12,232 bases of DNA, taken from contig JADGIB010000081.1 in assembly GCA_019683665.1 (NCBI GenBank), positions 1-12,232 on the forward strand, read 5' to 3'. Position numbers and translations under genes: made by a program. The notes under the pieces are model-generated. The model saw only the letters and a list, made by a program, of their open reading frames with translations, had not been told where the DNA came from and did not search any database. Positions 6,642 to 12,232 of this stretch are shown piece by piece (the stretch's first letter is position 1; each line of letters begins with the position of its first letter). The DNA comes from Solirubrobacteraceae bacterium (lineage in GTDB: Bacteria; Actinomycetota; Thermoleophilia; Solirubrobacterales; Solirubrobacteraceae).

Positions 6642-7519
6642 GGCTCGCGCCGGGCGACCGTCTCCGGGGTCTGCTCGCGCAGCTCGGCCGGGGCGTTCAG
6701 GCGCGCGAACTCCTCCGAGGACCACTTGACGTAGGCGCGCAGCTCCGCCAGCTCGGCCTCGAGGACGGCGAGCGTGGACTCGCGCTGGCGCTCCCACGTG
6801 CGGCGGCCGTCGAGGTCGGACGGGATCGCCAGCGCGCGCGAGGCCAGCTCCCCGGCGCGCGGGCCGAAGGCGGCGATGAAGTGGGAGGGGACGGCGTCGG
6901 GGCGCGGGGTCACCGGCGGCAGCTCGAGCGGCCCGTCGCGGCCCTCGACGACGAGGTGGGAGCCGTCGAGCGGGACCTGGCGGGCGACGACCGCGTCGGC
7001 GGGCAGCAGCCGGCGCAGCTCGTCGAAGGCGCCCTCGCCCCACATCGTCTCGTGGTACGGGTTCTCCAGCGCCCAGAACGCGTCGTTGGGGACGCTGAGG
7101 ACGACGGTCCAGCCCTGCTCGCCGAGCTCGACGAGCGCCCCGACGAGCGGGACGAACGTCGTCAGGTGCTCGATGACCTCGAAGCACGTGATCGTGCCCG
7201 GCTCGCCGTCGCCGAGCGCGGCGCGGACGGCGGCGACGCCCTCCTCGGTGGCGAGGTCGGCCTGGACGCGGACGACGTCGCGGGCCTGCAGGTCGCGGCC
7301 GGCCTGGTCGAGCGCGTCGGCGTCGGCGTCGACGAGGACGACGCGCGCCAGCGGCGTGTCGCCGAGCGCGTCGGCGGCGGCCACGCCGGTCCCGCAGCCG
7401 AGGTCGCACCACGTCGCGGCGCCCGCCACGAAGGGCGCGGCGGCCGCGTAGCGGAGGTCGTGCTCGACGCGGATCGAGGGCTTGGTGTCGCGCGTGATGC
7501 GCTCTTGCCAGTCGGCCAT
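6638..7519 (-). CDS. Class I SAM-dependent methyltransferase with C-terminal coiled coil
   Basis: 293 aa from ATG 7519. SAM-binding motif I is WCDLGCGTG at 37-45; motif II is RVVLVDADADAL with an acidic residue at the end of strand 2; motif IV region is ITCFEVIEHL, followed by the WTVVLSVPND strand and NPYHETMWGEGAFDELRRLL, typical of small-molecule and glycan methyltransferases. The last 60 residues (RESTLAVLEAELAELRAYVK) are predicted helical/coiled-coil, perhaps for assembly with the glycosyltransferases. It is first in a leftward operon with a TTGA overlap to the next gene, so methylation of a surface sugar is the best inference. A longer start, ATG 7570, would add 17 residues but lies inside the divergent gene beginning at 7549; ATG 7519 is preferred. 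No good SD precedes it, and a -10-like TACGCT ends 10 nt upstream, suggesting a leaderless or very short-leader mRNA. Confidence 0.85.
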   Translation of the reverse strand: MADWQERITRDTKPSIRVEHDLRYAAAAPFVAGAATWCDLGCGTGVAAADALGDTPLARVVLVDADADALDQAGRDLQARDVVRVQADLATEEGVAAVRAALGDGEPGTITCFEVIEHLTTFVPLVGALVELGEQGWTVVLSVPNDAFWALENPYHETMWGEGAFDELRRLLPADAVVARQVPLDGSHLVVEGRDGPLELPPVTPRPDAVPSHFIAAFGPRAGELASRALAIPSDLDGRRTWERQRESTLAVLEAELAELRAYVKWSSEEFARLNAPAELREQTPETVARREP

Positions 7520-7529
7520 CGCGCCGTGG

Positions 7530-7539
7530 AGCGTATCTT
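7530..7539. promoter_or_regulatory. Divergent promoter with two overlapping -10 elements
   Basis: The 29-bp gap between divergent starts 7519 (minus) and 7549 (plus) is GC-rich except for AGCGTATCTT. On the plus strand TATCTT (7534-7539) fits the actinobacterial TANNNT -10, 9 nt before ATG 7549. On the minus strand TACGCT (7535-7530) also fits TANNNT, 10 nt before ATG 7519. The two share the TA step at 7534-7535. Neither gene has a convincing SD, so both mRNAs may be leaderless or nearly so. No -35 at normal spacing is visible. This is inference from pattern and spacing. Confidence 0.5.
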
Positions 7540-7548
7540 CCGGCCGCG

Positions 7549-8496
7549 ATGGCGGCCCGGTATCGGACACCCCGCTTCGGCGAGCCGCTGCGCCTGGCGT
7601 TCGTCGGGCAGCAGACCTACTTCGAGGCGTGCGCCCTGGACGAGCGCTCGTCGCGCGTCCGCACGCGCTACGTCGACTTCCGCGAGGGCGCCGACGCGGA
7701 GGCGATGCGCGCGCAGCTCGACCGCTTCGCCCCGCACGCGGTCGTCGTCTTCCGCCCCGAGATCGTCCCGGCCGGGACGTTCGACGGCCTGCCGGCGCTG
7801 ACGATCGGGTTCCTGACCGAGCCGATCCCGCGCTCCTCGGGCCGCAAGGCGCACCCGGACCTGCGCCGCCGCCGCAACGACCTGCGCAAGGCCGACCCGG
7901 CGTCGTGGGACCGGATCGTCGCCTTCGACCCGCTCATCGTGCCGACCGCCGACGAGGTCCTCCCGGTCTGGCGGGCGCTGCCGATCCCGGTCGCCGACCG
8001 CTTCTACGCCCCGGCCCGGCCGGTCGACGGGACGCCGCGCCTGGGGTTCGTCGGGCGCTCGACCCCGCACCGCGAGCGCTTCCTCGCCCACCCCAAGCAC
8101 GAGCTCGACATCGTCCACGTCGCCTTCGGCCTGCACGGGCCCCAGCTCGACGCGCTCATGGCCTCGATCGACGTCGCGATCAACCTCCACAACGAGCCGT
8201 ACCCGTCGTTCGAGAACCGGGTCTGCCTGCACCTCGCGGCCGGGCACCTCGTCGTCAGCGAGACGCTGTCGCCGACGCACGGCCTGGAGCCCGGGATCGA
8301 CTACCTCGAGTTCTCCGAGCCCGACGAGCTGCTGTCGATGCTGCGGACCGTCGTGCGCCACCCCGGGGCCTACCGGCGGGTGCGGGTGCGGGGGCGGCGC
8401 AAGGCCGAGCAGTACCGCGCCAGCCGGGTCTGGCCGCGGCTCGTCGCCGACGCCTTCGCGGACGTCGCGGCCTTCGGGACCGGGCGCCGCGCGTAG
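7549..8496 (+). CDS. CgeB-like glycosyltransferase (GT-B, glycosyl transferase group 1 type)
   Basis: 315 aa, ATG 7549 to TAG 8494-8496. The N-terminal half starts LRLAFVGQQTYFEACAL (14-30), a short Rossmann unit as in CgeB-like proteins, with VVVFRPEIVPAGTF (65-78) and IGFLTEPIPRSSG (86-98). The C-terminal half has RLGFVGRSTPHRERFL (164-179), VAINLHNEPYPSFENRVCLH (209-228) and a donor-site-like LAAGHLVVSETLSPTHGLEP (229-248), ending in DYLEFSEPDELLSML. These are the hallmarks of the Glyco_trans_1_2/CgeB group, usually linked to spore-coat or surface glycosylation; the donor sugar is unknown. No signal peptide or membrane helix is seen. It is transcribed away from the minus-strand operon but shares its promoter gap, so the two are probably co-regulated. 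It is followed by a TIM-barrel gene after 53 bp. Confidence 0.82.
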   Translation: MAARYRTPRFGEPLRLAFVGQQTYFEACALDERSSRVRTRYVDFREGADAEAMRAQLDRFAPHAVVVFRPEIVPAGTFDGLPALTIGFLTEPIPRSSGRKAHPDLRRRRNDLRKADPASWDRIVAFDPLIVPTADEVLPVWRALPIPVADRFYAPARPVDGTPRLGFVGRSTPHRERFLAHPKHELDIVHVAFGLHGPQLDALMASIDVAINLHNEPYPSFENRVCLHLAAGHLVVSETLSPTHGLEPGIDYLEFSEPDELLSMLRTVVRHPGAYRRVRVRGRRKAEQYRASRVWPRLVADAFADVAAFGTGRRA

Positions 8497-8549
8497 GGGG
8501 CGGGGTCGGGCGGCGCGCCGTCCGGCGGGCGTACTAGGGTGGCCCGCCC
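8497..8549 (+). promoter_or_regulatory. Intergenic promoter: -10-like TAGGGT before the TIM-barrel gene
   Basis: TAGGGT at 8535-8540 (inside GTACTAGGGT) matches TANNNT and ends 9 nt before ATG 8550, the same spacing as TATCTT before ATG 7549. No SD lies between it and the ATG, so a leaderless mRNA is likely. A 10-bp palindrome CGGCGCGCCG lies at 8511-8520 just upstream. No recognisable -35 was found. Confidence 0.45.
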
Positions 8550-9236
8550 ATGGTTCCTCTGCAGCTCCTCGAACGCGGTCCGGTCGCCCAGCATCACCCC
8601 CTCGGCGCCTCGACCGGCTACATGGAGGAGCAGCGCGGGGACTGGTCGGCGCTCGTCGAGGGGGCGCTGGAGACCTCGTCGTTCGCGGTCGAGCTCGCGG
8701 CGCTGTCGGCGACCGAGCTGCCCGGGCTGCTGGCGTTCCTCGACGGGGCACCGCCGCTGCCGTTCCACTACGTGTCGGTGCACGCGCCGACGAAGCACCT
8801 GCGGATGAGCGACGCCGAGCTCGTCGACCAGCTCCTGCGGCTGCCGGCGTGGGTCGACGCGATCGTCATCCACCCGGACGTCATCGAGGACCTCGCCCCG
8901 TACCGCCGGCTCGGCGCCGCGCTCGTCGTCGAGAACATGGACCCGCGCAAGTTCGCCGGCCGCACCGCCGACGAGCTCGAGCCGCTGTTCGAGGCGCTCC
9001 CCGAGGCCGGGTTCTGCCTCGACGTCGCCCACGCGGCCGCCGTCGACCCGCTCCTCGACGAGGCGCACGCGATGCTCGACCGCTTCGGCGCGCGCCTGCG
9101 CCACCTCCACGTCTCGTCGCTCGACGAGGACTGCCACCACGTGCCGCTGCGCGACACCGACGAGTCGGCGTGGACGCCGGTCCTGCGCCGCTGCCGCGAC
9201 GTGCCGTGGATCCTCGAGGCGCCGCTGGCCGACTGA
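8550..9236 (+). CDS. TIM-barrel sugar phosphate isomerase/epimerase-like protein
   Basis: 228 aa, ATG 8550 to TGA 9234-9236. The pattern is that of the AP-endonuclease-2/xylose-isomerase-like TIM barrel: strand ends carry candidate metal and catalytic residues at Glu48 (FAVELAAL), His78 (YVSVHAP), His108 (AIVIHPD), Glu128 (LVVENMD), Asp158 and His161 (FCLDVAHA), His187 (LRHLHVSS) and Glu223 (WILEAPL). Family members isomerise or epimerise sugars, or act as hydrolases, using a divalent metal; the substrate cannot be assigned. At 228 aa it is shorter than most members (about 260-300), mainly through short loops. No signal peptide is seen, so it is cytoplasmic. A -10-like TAGGGT 9 nt before the ATG suggests its own promoter, although it also lies close behind the glycosyltransferase gene. 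Its position next to glycosyltransferases and a nucleotidyltransferase suggests sugar precursor metabolism, which is inference. Confidence 0.75.
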   Translation: MVPLQLLERGPVAQHHPLGASTGYMEEQRGDWSALVEGALETSSFAVELAALSATELPGLLAFLDGAPPLPFHYVSVHAPTKHLRMSDAELVDQLLRLPAWVDAIVIHPDVIEDLAPYRRLGAALVVENMDPRKFAGRTADELEPLFEALPEAGFCLDVAHAAAVDPLLDEAHAMLDRFGARLRHLHVSSLDEDCHHVPLRDTDESAWTPVLRRCRDVPWILEAPLAD

Positions 9237-9300
9237 GGCCGCGGGGCCGCGGGCGGGCGCCGGGATGCGGCGCGCGCGCCGATCGGCCATCCTGCCGCGC

Positions 9301-10278
9301 GTGGCCACCCCGCTCGAGCAGCTCGCCGCCCACAGCCTGGACGGCTTCCCGCACCTGATGGCCGCGCGCGAGCGGACCGCGCGCGAGCTCGCCGCCGCGC
9401 GCGAGCGGCTCGCCCCGGTCCCGCGCGACCCCGACGCGGCGGTCGTCCTGTTCGGCTCCTGGGGCCGCCGCGAGCTGACCGCCGGCAGCGACGACGACTG
9501 GCTCGTCCTCGTCGCCGGCGAGCGGCGCGCGCACGTCGCCCCGGCCGCCTCCGCCGTCGACGCCGCGCTCGGCCGGCGGCCCGGCGAGACCGGCACGTTC
9601 GCGGACGTGTCGTTCGCGGCCGAGCTGGCCGGGCGCATCGGGCTGGAGGAGGACACGAACCGCAACCTCACCCGGCGGATGCTGCTCGTGCTCGAGTCGG
9701 TCGCGGTCGCCGGCGAGGACGCCCACCGCGCCGCCCGCGACCTCGTCCTCGACGGCTACCTCCAGGGCGACGTCAAGGACCACCGCCCGCCGCGCTTCTT
9801 CCTCAACGACGTCATCCGCTACTGGCGGACGATCACCGTCGACTTCGTCGGCAAGACCCGGGCCCGGGGCGGGGAGAAGGGCGCGCTGCGCAACCTGAAG
9901 CTGCGCCTCAACCGCAAGGTCCTGTTCGCCGGCGGCCTGCTGCCGCTGCTGCTCTGCCACCGGCTGCGCGCCGACGCGATCGCGCCCGAGCTGCGGCGGA
10001 TGTTCGACCAGCCGGCCACCGACCGCCTGGCCGAGGTGTTCCTCGAGTTCGACGTCGACGCCGGCGTGCGCGCCCTCACCGCCTACGACCGCTGGATCGG
10101 GATGCTCGACGACGACGAGATCCGCGCCGAGCTGTCCTCGCTGACGCGCGAGCAGGGCGACGCGAACCGCGCCTTCCGGACCGCCCGCCGCCACGCCGAC
10201 GACCTCCAGAACGGCCTGCTCGCGCTCCTGTTCGAGACGCCGCTGCTGCCGCTCGTGCGCGAGTACGGGATCTTCTGA
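9301..10278 (+). CDS. Nucleotidyltransferase-fold protein (GlnD/DUF294-like) with helical C-terminal domain
   Basis: 325 aa from GTG 9301 to TGA 10276-10278. After an N-terminal helix (LEQLAAHSLDGFPHLMAARE) comes a clear nucleotidyltransferase core: VVLFGSWGRRELTAGSDDDW (48-67), with GS at 52-53 and catalytic acids Asp64 and Asp66; a third acid could be Asp102 (ADVSFAAEL). The signature GSxGRxExTxxSDxD is that of the GlnD/DUF294-like branch, which transfers nucleotides to proteins or small molecules. Residues about 120-325 are mostly helical and include conserved-looking NDVIRYWRTITVDFVGKTR (169-187), GALRNLKLRLNRKVLFAGGL (194-213) and a final ETPLLPLVREYG. No ACT or HD domain was recognised. 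The true substrate is unknown. The alternative ATG 9265 adds 12 mostly basic residues; GTG 9301 is preferred because a -10-like CATCCT ends 7 nt before it and family-like sequence starts there. It follows the TIM-barrel gene by 64 bp. Confidence 0.75.
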   Translation: MATPLEQLAAHSLDGFPHLMAARERTARELAAARERLAPVPRDPDAAVVLFGSWGRRELTAGSDDDWLVLVAGERRAHVAPAASAVDAALGRRPGETGTFADVSFAAELAGRIGLEEDTNRNLTRRMLLVLESVAVAGEDAHRAARDLVLDGYLQGDVKDHRPPRFFLNDVIRYWRTITVDFVGKTRARGGEKGALRNLKLRLNRKVLFAGGLLPLLLCHRLRADAIAPELRRMFDQPATDRLAEVFLEFDVDAGVRALTAYDRWIGMLDDDEIRAELSSLTREQGDANRAFRTARRHADDLQNGLLALLFETPLLPLVREYGIF

Positions 10279-10285
10279 GCGGGCG

Positions 10286-10304
10286 GTTGTCCAGCCTGGA
10301 CAAC
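10286..10304. terminator. Perfect 9-bp inverted repeat after the nucleotidyltransferase gene (terminator or operator)
   Basis: GTTGTCCAG (10286-10294), one base, then CTGGACAAC (10296-10304). As RNA it folds into an 8-bp stem with a 3-nt loop, 7 nt after the stop codon, so it may terminate transcription; there is no T tract. As DNA it is an almost ideal dimeric-regulator site upstream of the beta-helix gene. A second palindrome lies 17 bp further on. Confidence 0.45.
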
Positions 10305-10321
10305 GGCGGCCCGCGCCGTTG

Positions 10322-10335
10322 GCCAGGAACCTGGC
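10322..10335. repeat. Second palindrome GCCAGG-AA-CCTGGC
   Basis: Perfect 6-bp inverted repeat with a 2-bp spacer. It shares a CCAG...CCTGG core and a nearby preceding TTG with the palindrome at 10286-10304, so the two may be paired operator sites. The 2-nt gap is too small for an RNA loop without fraying, which favours a DNA-binding site. Confidence 0.4.
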
Positions 10336-10368
10336 GCATTGGACCGCCTGCCGAATCCGAGTCATCGC

Positions 10369-10460
10369 TATCTCGACCGTCGGTCGGTTGAGGACGGTTC
10401 GGCCCCGGACGAGGATGCGCCGGCTCCGATCTCCGGAGCTCACCGGAGGCCAGTCAGCCG
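10369..10460 (+). promoter_or_regulatory. Candidate promoter and structured leader of the beta-helix gene
   Basis: TATCTC (10369-10374) is the only TA-containing -10-like hexamer in this gap; the nearest -35-like TTGGAC (10339-10344) is too far away, so the promoter call is weak. Downstream lie the palindrome CGACCG-T-CGGTCG (10374-10386) and two overlapping hairpins, GCTCCG/CGGAGC (10423-10428 with 10434-10439) and CTCCGG/CCGGAG (10431-10436 with 10443-10448), which cannot form together. They sit just upstream of the ribosome site. Confidence 0.35.
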
Positions 10461-10469
10461 AGGAAGGAG
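10461..10469 (+). promoter_or_regulatory. Ribosome binding site of the beta-helix gene (AGGAAGGAG)
   Basis: A strong purine-rich SD ending 8 nt before TTG 10478. It decides the TTG start, which is directly followed by a signal peptide; no ATG or GTG lies at a better place. Confidence 0.7.
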
Positions 10470-10477
10470 ACGGACCC

Positions 10478-12232
10478 TTGTTCCCCAGCAGGTCGTGTGC
10501 GGCGCTCGCCGCCGTCGCGACGTCGCTCGTCGTGGCGCCGCTCGCGCATGGCGCGACGCTGTCCGTGGACGACGACGGCGTCGACTGCCCCGCGGCGCCG
10601 TACTCGTCGATCCAAGCCGCCGTCGACGCGGCGTCCCCCGGCGACACGATCGCCGTCTGCCCCGGCACCTACGTCGAGGGCACCGGCCAGGTCGCCACGA
10701 ACGCGGTGACGATCGCCAAGAGCCTCACGCTCAAGGGCGCCGGCGCCGACCTCGTGACGATCCGCCCGGCCGGCGACGGCCAGATCGCCGAGGGCGGCAC
10801 CCCCGACCTGCGCAACGGGATCGGCGACATCGTCGTCGTGCGCGGGACGCCGTCGGCGCCGATCACCGTGCACGTCTCCGGCGTGACGATCGACGGCGCC
10901 GGGGTCGCCGCCGAGGCCGGCCTCGTCTTCCTCGACGCGCAGGGCTCCGTCGTCCGCAGCCGCGTCACGAACGTCGTCACCTCCGAGGCCGCCGACGCCA
11001 GCACGCGGCCCGGCGGCTACCGCTCGGCGATGCCGGGCGTCGGCATCGCCCAGCTGACCGCCGCGACCACCGCGCCGGGCGGCGCGACGCCGCGGCCGCT
11101 GCTCATCGACCACACCCGCGTCGACCGCTACAACCGCATCGGCGTCCTCATCGACGGCGCCACCGAGACGACCGACGGGCCGCTGACGCCGACCGGCGTC
11201 GTCAACCAGCTCACGATGCGCGGCAGCCAGGTCGTCGGCCGGACGCTGTGCGTCAACTACCGCGCCGACGGCAACTGCGCCTCGGTGAACCTGCTCACGA
11301 CCGGGCCGCTGTTCGGCCAGGACGGGATCCGCGTCACCGCCGGGTCGACCGCCGCGGTCAGCTCCTCGCTCATCTCGCAGAACCTCGTCAACGGCAGCGG
11401 CGCGCCGACCCGCAACTCGACCGCCAACAACGCGAACCTCGCCAAGGGCGCCGGGCTGCGCTTCGTCGGCGCCGGCTCGAGCTCGGTGCGCCGCAGCAAC
11501 GTCGTCGACAACGCCTACGGCGTCATCAACGTCACGACCGACCAGACGACGCCGAACACGGCGACCCCGGTCGACGCGACCGACAACTGGTGGGGGCTGC
11601 GCTACAACTCGGCCGCGAACCCGGGGCCGGCGATCTCGCCGACGACGAACCCGCCGGTGCCGGAGAACCCGGTCAACGGCGCCCCGGTGCCCGACGGCGG
11701 CGCGACGACGTCGAACGCCGTCGACGTCGTCCCGTTCCGCAGCGGGCCGCAGGGCGACCCGACGACGGGCGAGTGGCCGCTGATGATCGCGCCGCTGGCC
11801 GCCGCCGACCTGGCGCCGGGCGTCTCGCTGTCGAGCGTCCCGTCGCCGACCGTCGGCTACTGGCCCGGCGGGCCGCTGACGCTGCGCGCGAACCCGTCCG
11901 ACGACTTCGGCGTCAGGCGCGTCGTCTTCTTCGAGGGGGCCGAGGTCGTCGGCGAGGCCGTCCGCCCGCCCTACGAGGTGACGCTGCGGATGCCGGCCGA
12001 CCACTGCGCGCCGCGGACGTTCAGCGCGGTCGTCGAGGACTCCCGCGGCCAGACCGCGGCCGCGACGCTCGACGTGCTCGGCCGCTGCGAGCCCGACGCC
12101 GTCGAGCCCGGTCCCGGCGCGCCCGGGCCCGGCGAGCCCGGCCCCGTCGCCGACGCGCCGAGCGCGGCCGGCCCGGCCCCGCCCGTCCGGCTCGTCAACC
12201 CGCCGTCGCGGCTGCGCCCGCGCGGCCCGCCG
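10478..12232 (+). CDS. Secreted right-handed beta-helix protein with Ig-like domain, 3' end beyond window
   Basis: 585 codons from TTG 10478, still open at the right edge. Residues 1-26 are a signal peptide (hydrophobic core AALAAVATSLVVAPLA, cleavage near AHGA). Residues about 27-420 form a parallel beta-helix of the pectate-lyase-like or polymorphic-repeat type: the opening YSSIQAAVDAASPGDTIAVC (42-61) with PGTYVEG is the classic first coil, coils follow (SLTLKGAGADLVTI, GVTIDGAGV, NRIGVLIDGATET), and the helix ends with the NWWG motif (370-373). Residues about 440-535 look like an Ig-like domain (DDFGVRRVVFFEGAEVVGEA, then VVEDSRGQTA). A collagen-like Pro/Gly stretch (543-556) leads to a Pro/Arg-rich region that leaves the window. 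Such proteins are exported and may bind or cleave polysaccharide; no catalytic residues could be assigned. Its palindrome-rich leader suggests regulated expression, separate from the upstream genes. Confidence 0.82.
   Translation, partial: MFPSRSCAALAAVATSLVVAPLAHGATLSVDDDGVDCPAAPYSSIQAAVDAASPGDTIAVCPGTYVEGTGQVATNAVTIAKSLTLKGAGADLVTIRPAGDGQIAEGGTPDLRNGIGDIVVVRGTPSAPITVHVSGVTIDGAGVAAEAGLVFLDAQGSVVRSRVTNVVTSEAADASTRPGGYRSAMPGVGIAQLTAATTAPGGATPRPLLIDHTRVDRYNRIGVLIDGATETTDGPLTPTGVVNQLTMRGSQVVGRTLCVNYRADGNCASVNLLTTGPLFGQDGIRVTAGSTAAVSSSLISQNLVNGSGAPTRNSTANNANLAKGAGLRFVGAGSSSVRRSNVVDNAYGVINVTTDQTTPNTATPVDATDNWWGLRYNSAANPGPAISPTTNPPVPENPVNGAPVPDGGATTSNAVDVVPFRSGPQGDPTTGEWPLMIAPLAAADLAPGVSLSSVPSPTVGYWPGGPLTLRANPSDDFGVRRVVFFEGAEVVGEAVRPPYEVTLRMPADHCAPRTFSAVVEDSRGQTAAATLDVLGRCEPDAVEPGPGAPGPGEPGPVADAPSAAGPAPPVRLVNPPSRLRPRGPP

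Noticed and set aside
7520..7570. A longer methyltransferase start at ATG 7570
   Set aside because: The 17 extra residues would overlap the first codons of the divergent glycosyltransferase and add no recognised motif.
7162..8751. A long minus-strand frame over the CgeB-like and TIM-barrel genes
   Set aside because: No domain is visible and it conflicts with two well-supported plus-strand genes.
9265..9300. An upstream ATG for the nucleotidyltransferase
   Set aside because: The 12 added residues are Arg-rich and unlike the family, and no SD precedes it; kept as an alternative only.
10454..12004. A long open frame on the minus strand opposite the beta-helix gene
   Set aside because: Low-complexity Arg/Asp/Val/Ala translation; the plus strand has SD, signal peptide and beta-helix motifs.
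12100..12160. Pro/Gly-coding GC-rich repeat near the right edge considered as a DNA repeat or CRISPR-like array
   Set aside because: The units are irregular and in frame with the secreted protein; it is a coding linker, and no spacer-repeat pattern exists.

Overview
The window is extremely GC-rich and actinobacterial in style. GTG and TTG starts are common, third codon positions are almost always G or C, and Shine-Dalgarno sites are few. Secreted proteins with Ig-like, beta-helix and Pro/Gly-rich linker segments point to a Thermoleophilia/Solirubrobacterales-type organism (Conexibacter/Solirubrobacter relatives). That placement is inference from style, not from a marker gene. No RNA gene, transposase, phage gene or CRISPR array was seen.

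Layout. A leftward run on the minus strand occupies 7519 to 1212: SAM methyltransferase, GT4-type glycosyltransferase, WsaF-like glycosyltransferase, two-hotdog acyl-ACP thioesterase, MarR-family regulator, and a GT2-polysaccharide deacetylase fusion. The first four are joined by 4-base stop/start overlaps (TTGA, GTGA, GTGA), so this is almost certainly one translationally coupled operon. A separate leftward gene at its end (1048 to beyond base 1) encodes a secreted protein. Divergently, from 7549 rightward, lie a CgeB-like glycosyltransferase, a TIM-barrel sugar isomerase/epimerase-like protein and a nucleotidyltransferase. A secreted right-handed beta-helix protein starting at 10478 runs off the right edge.

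How it fits together. Three to four glycosyltransferases, a methyltransferase and a carbohydrate deacetylase sit on two divergent transcripts sharing a 29-bp promoter gap. This reads as a cell-surface glycan assembly and decoration locus, flanked by secreted proteins. No sugar-nucleotide synthesis gene, flippase, ABC exporter or polymerase is inside the window, so the glycan itself cannot be named. The thioesterase and MarR genes are the unexpected members and may form a small lipid-related module.

Most noteworthy points: the MarR gene has no usable in-frame start and is joined to its likely ATG only across a 7-G run (one base too many); the unshifted frame from that ATG is open into the GT2-deacetylase gene; the divergent promoter appears to consist of two overlapping -10 elements giving leaderless or nearly leaderless mRNAs; the thioesterase has Ala where FatA/FatB enzymes have a catalytic Asn; and the leader of the beta-helix gene is dense with palindromes and mutually exclusive hairpins.
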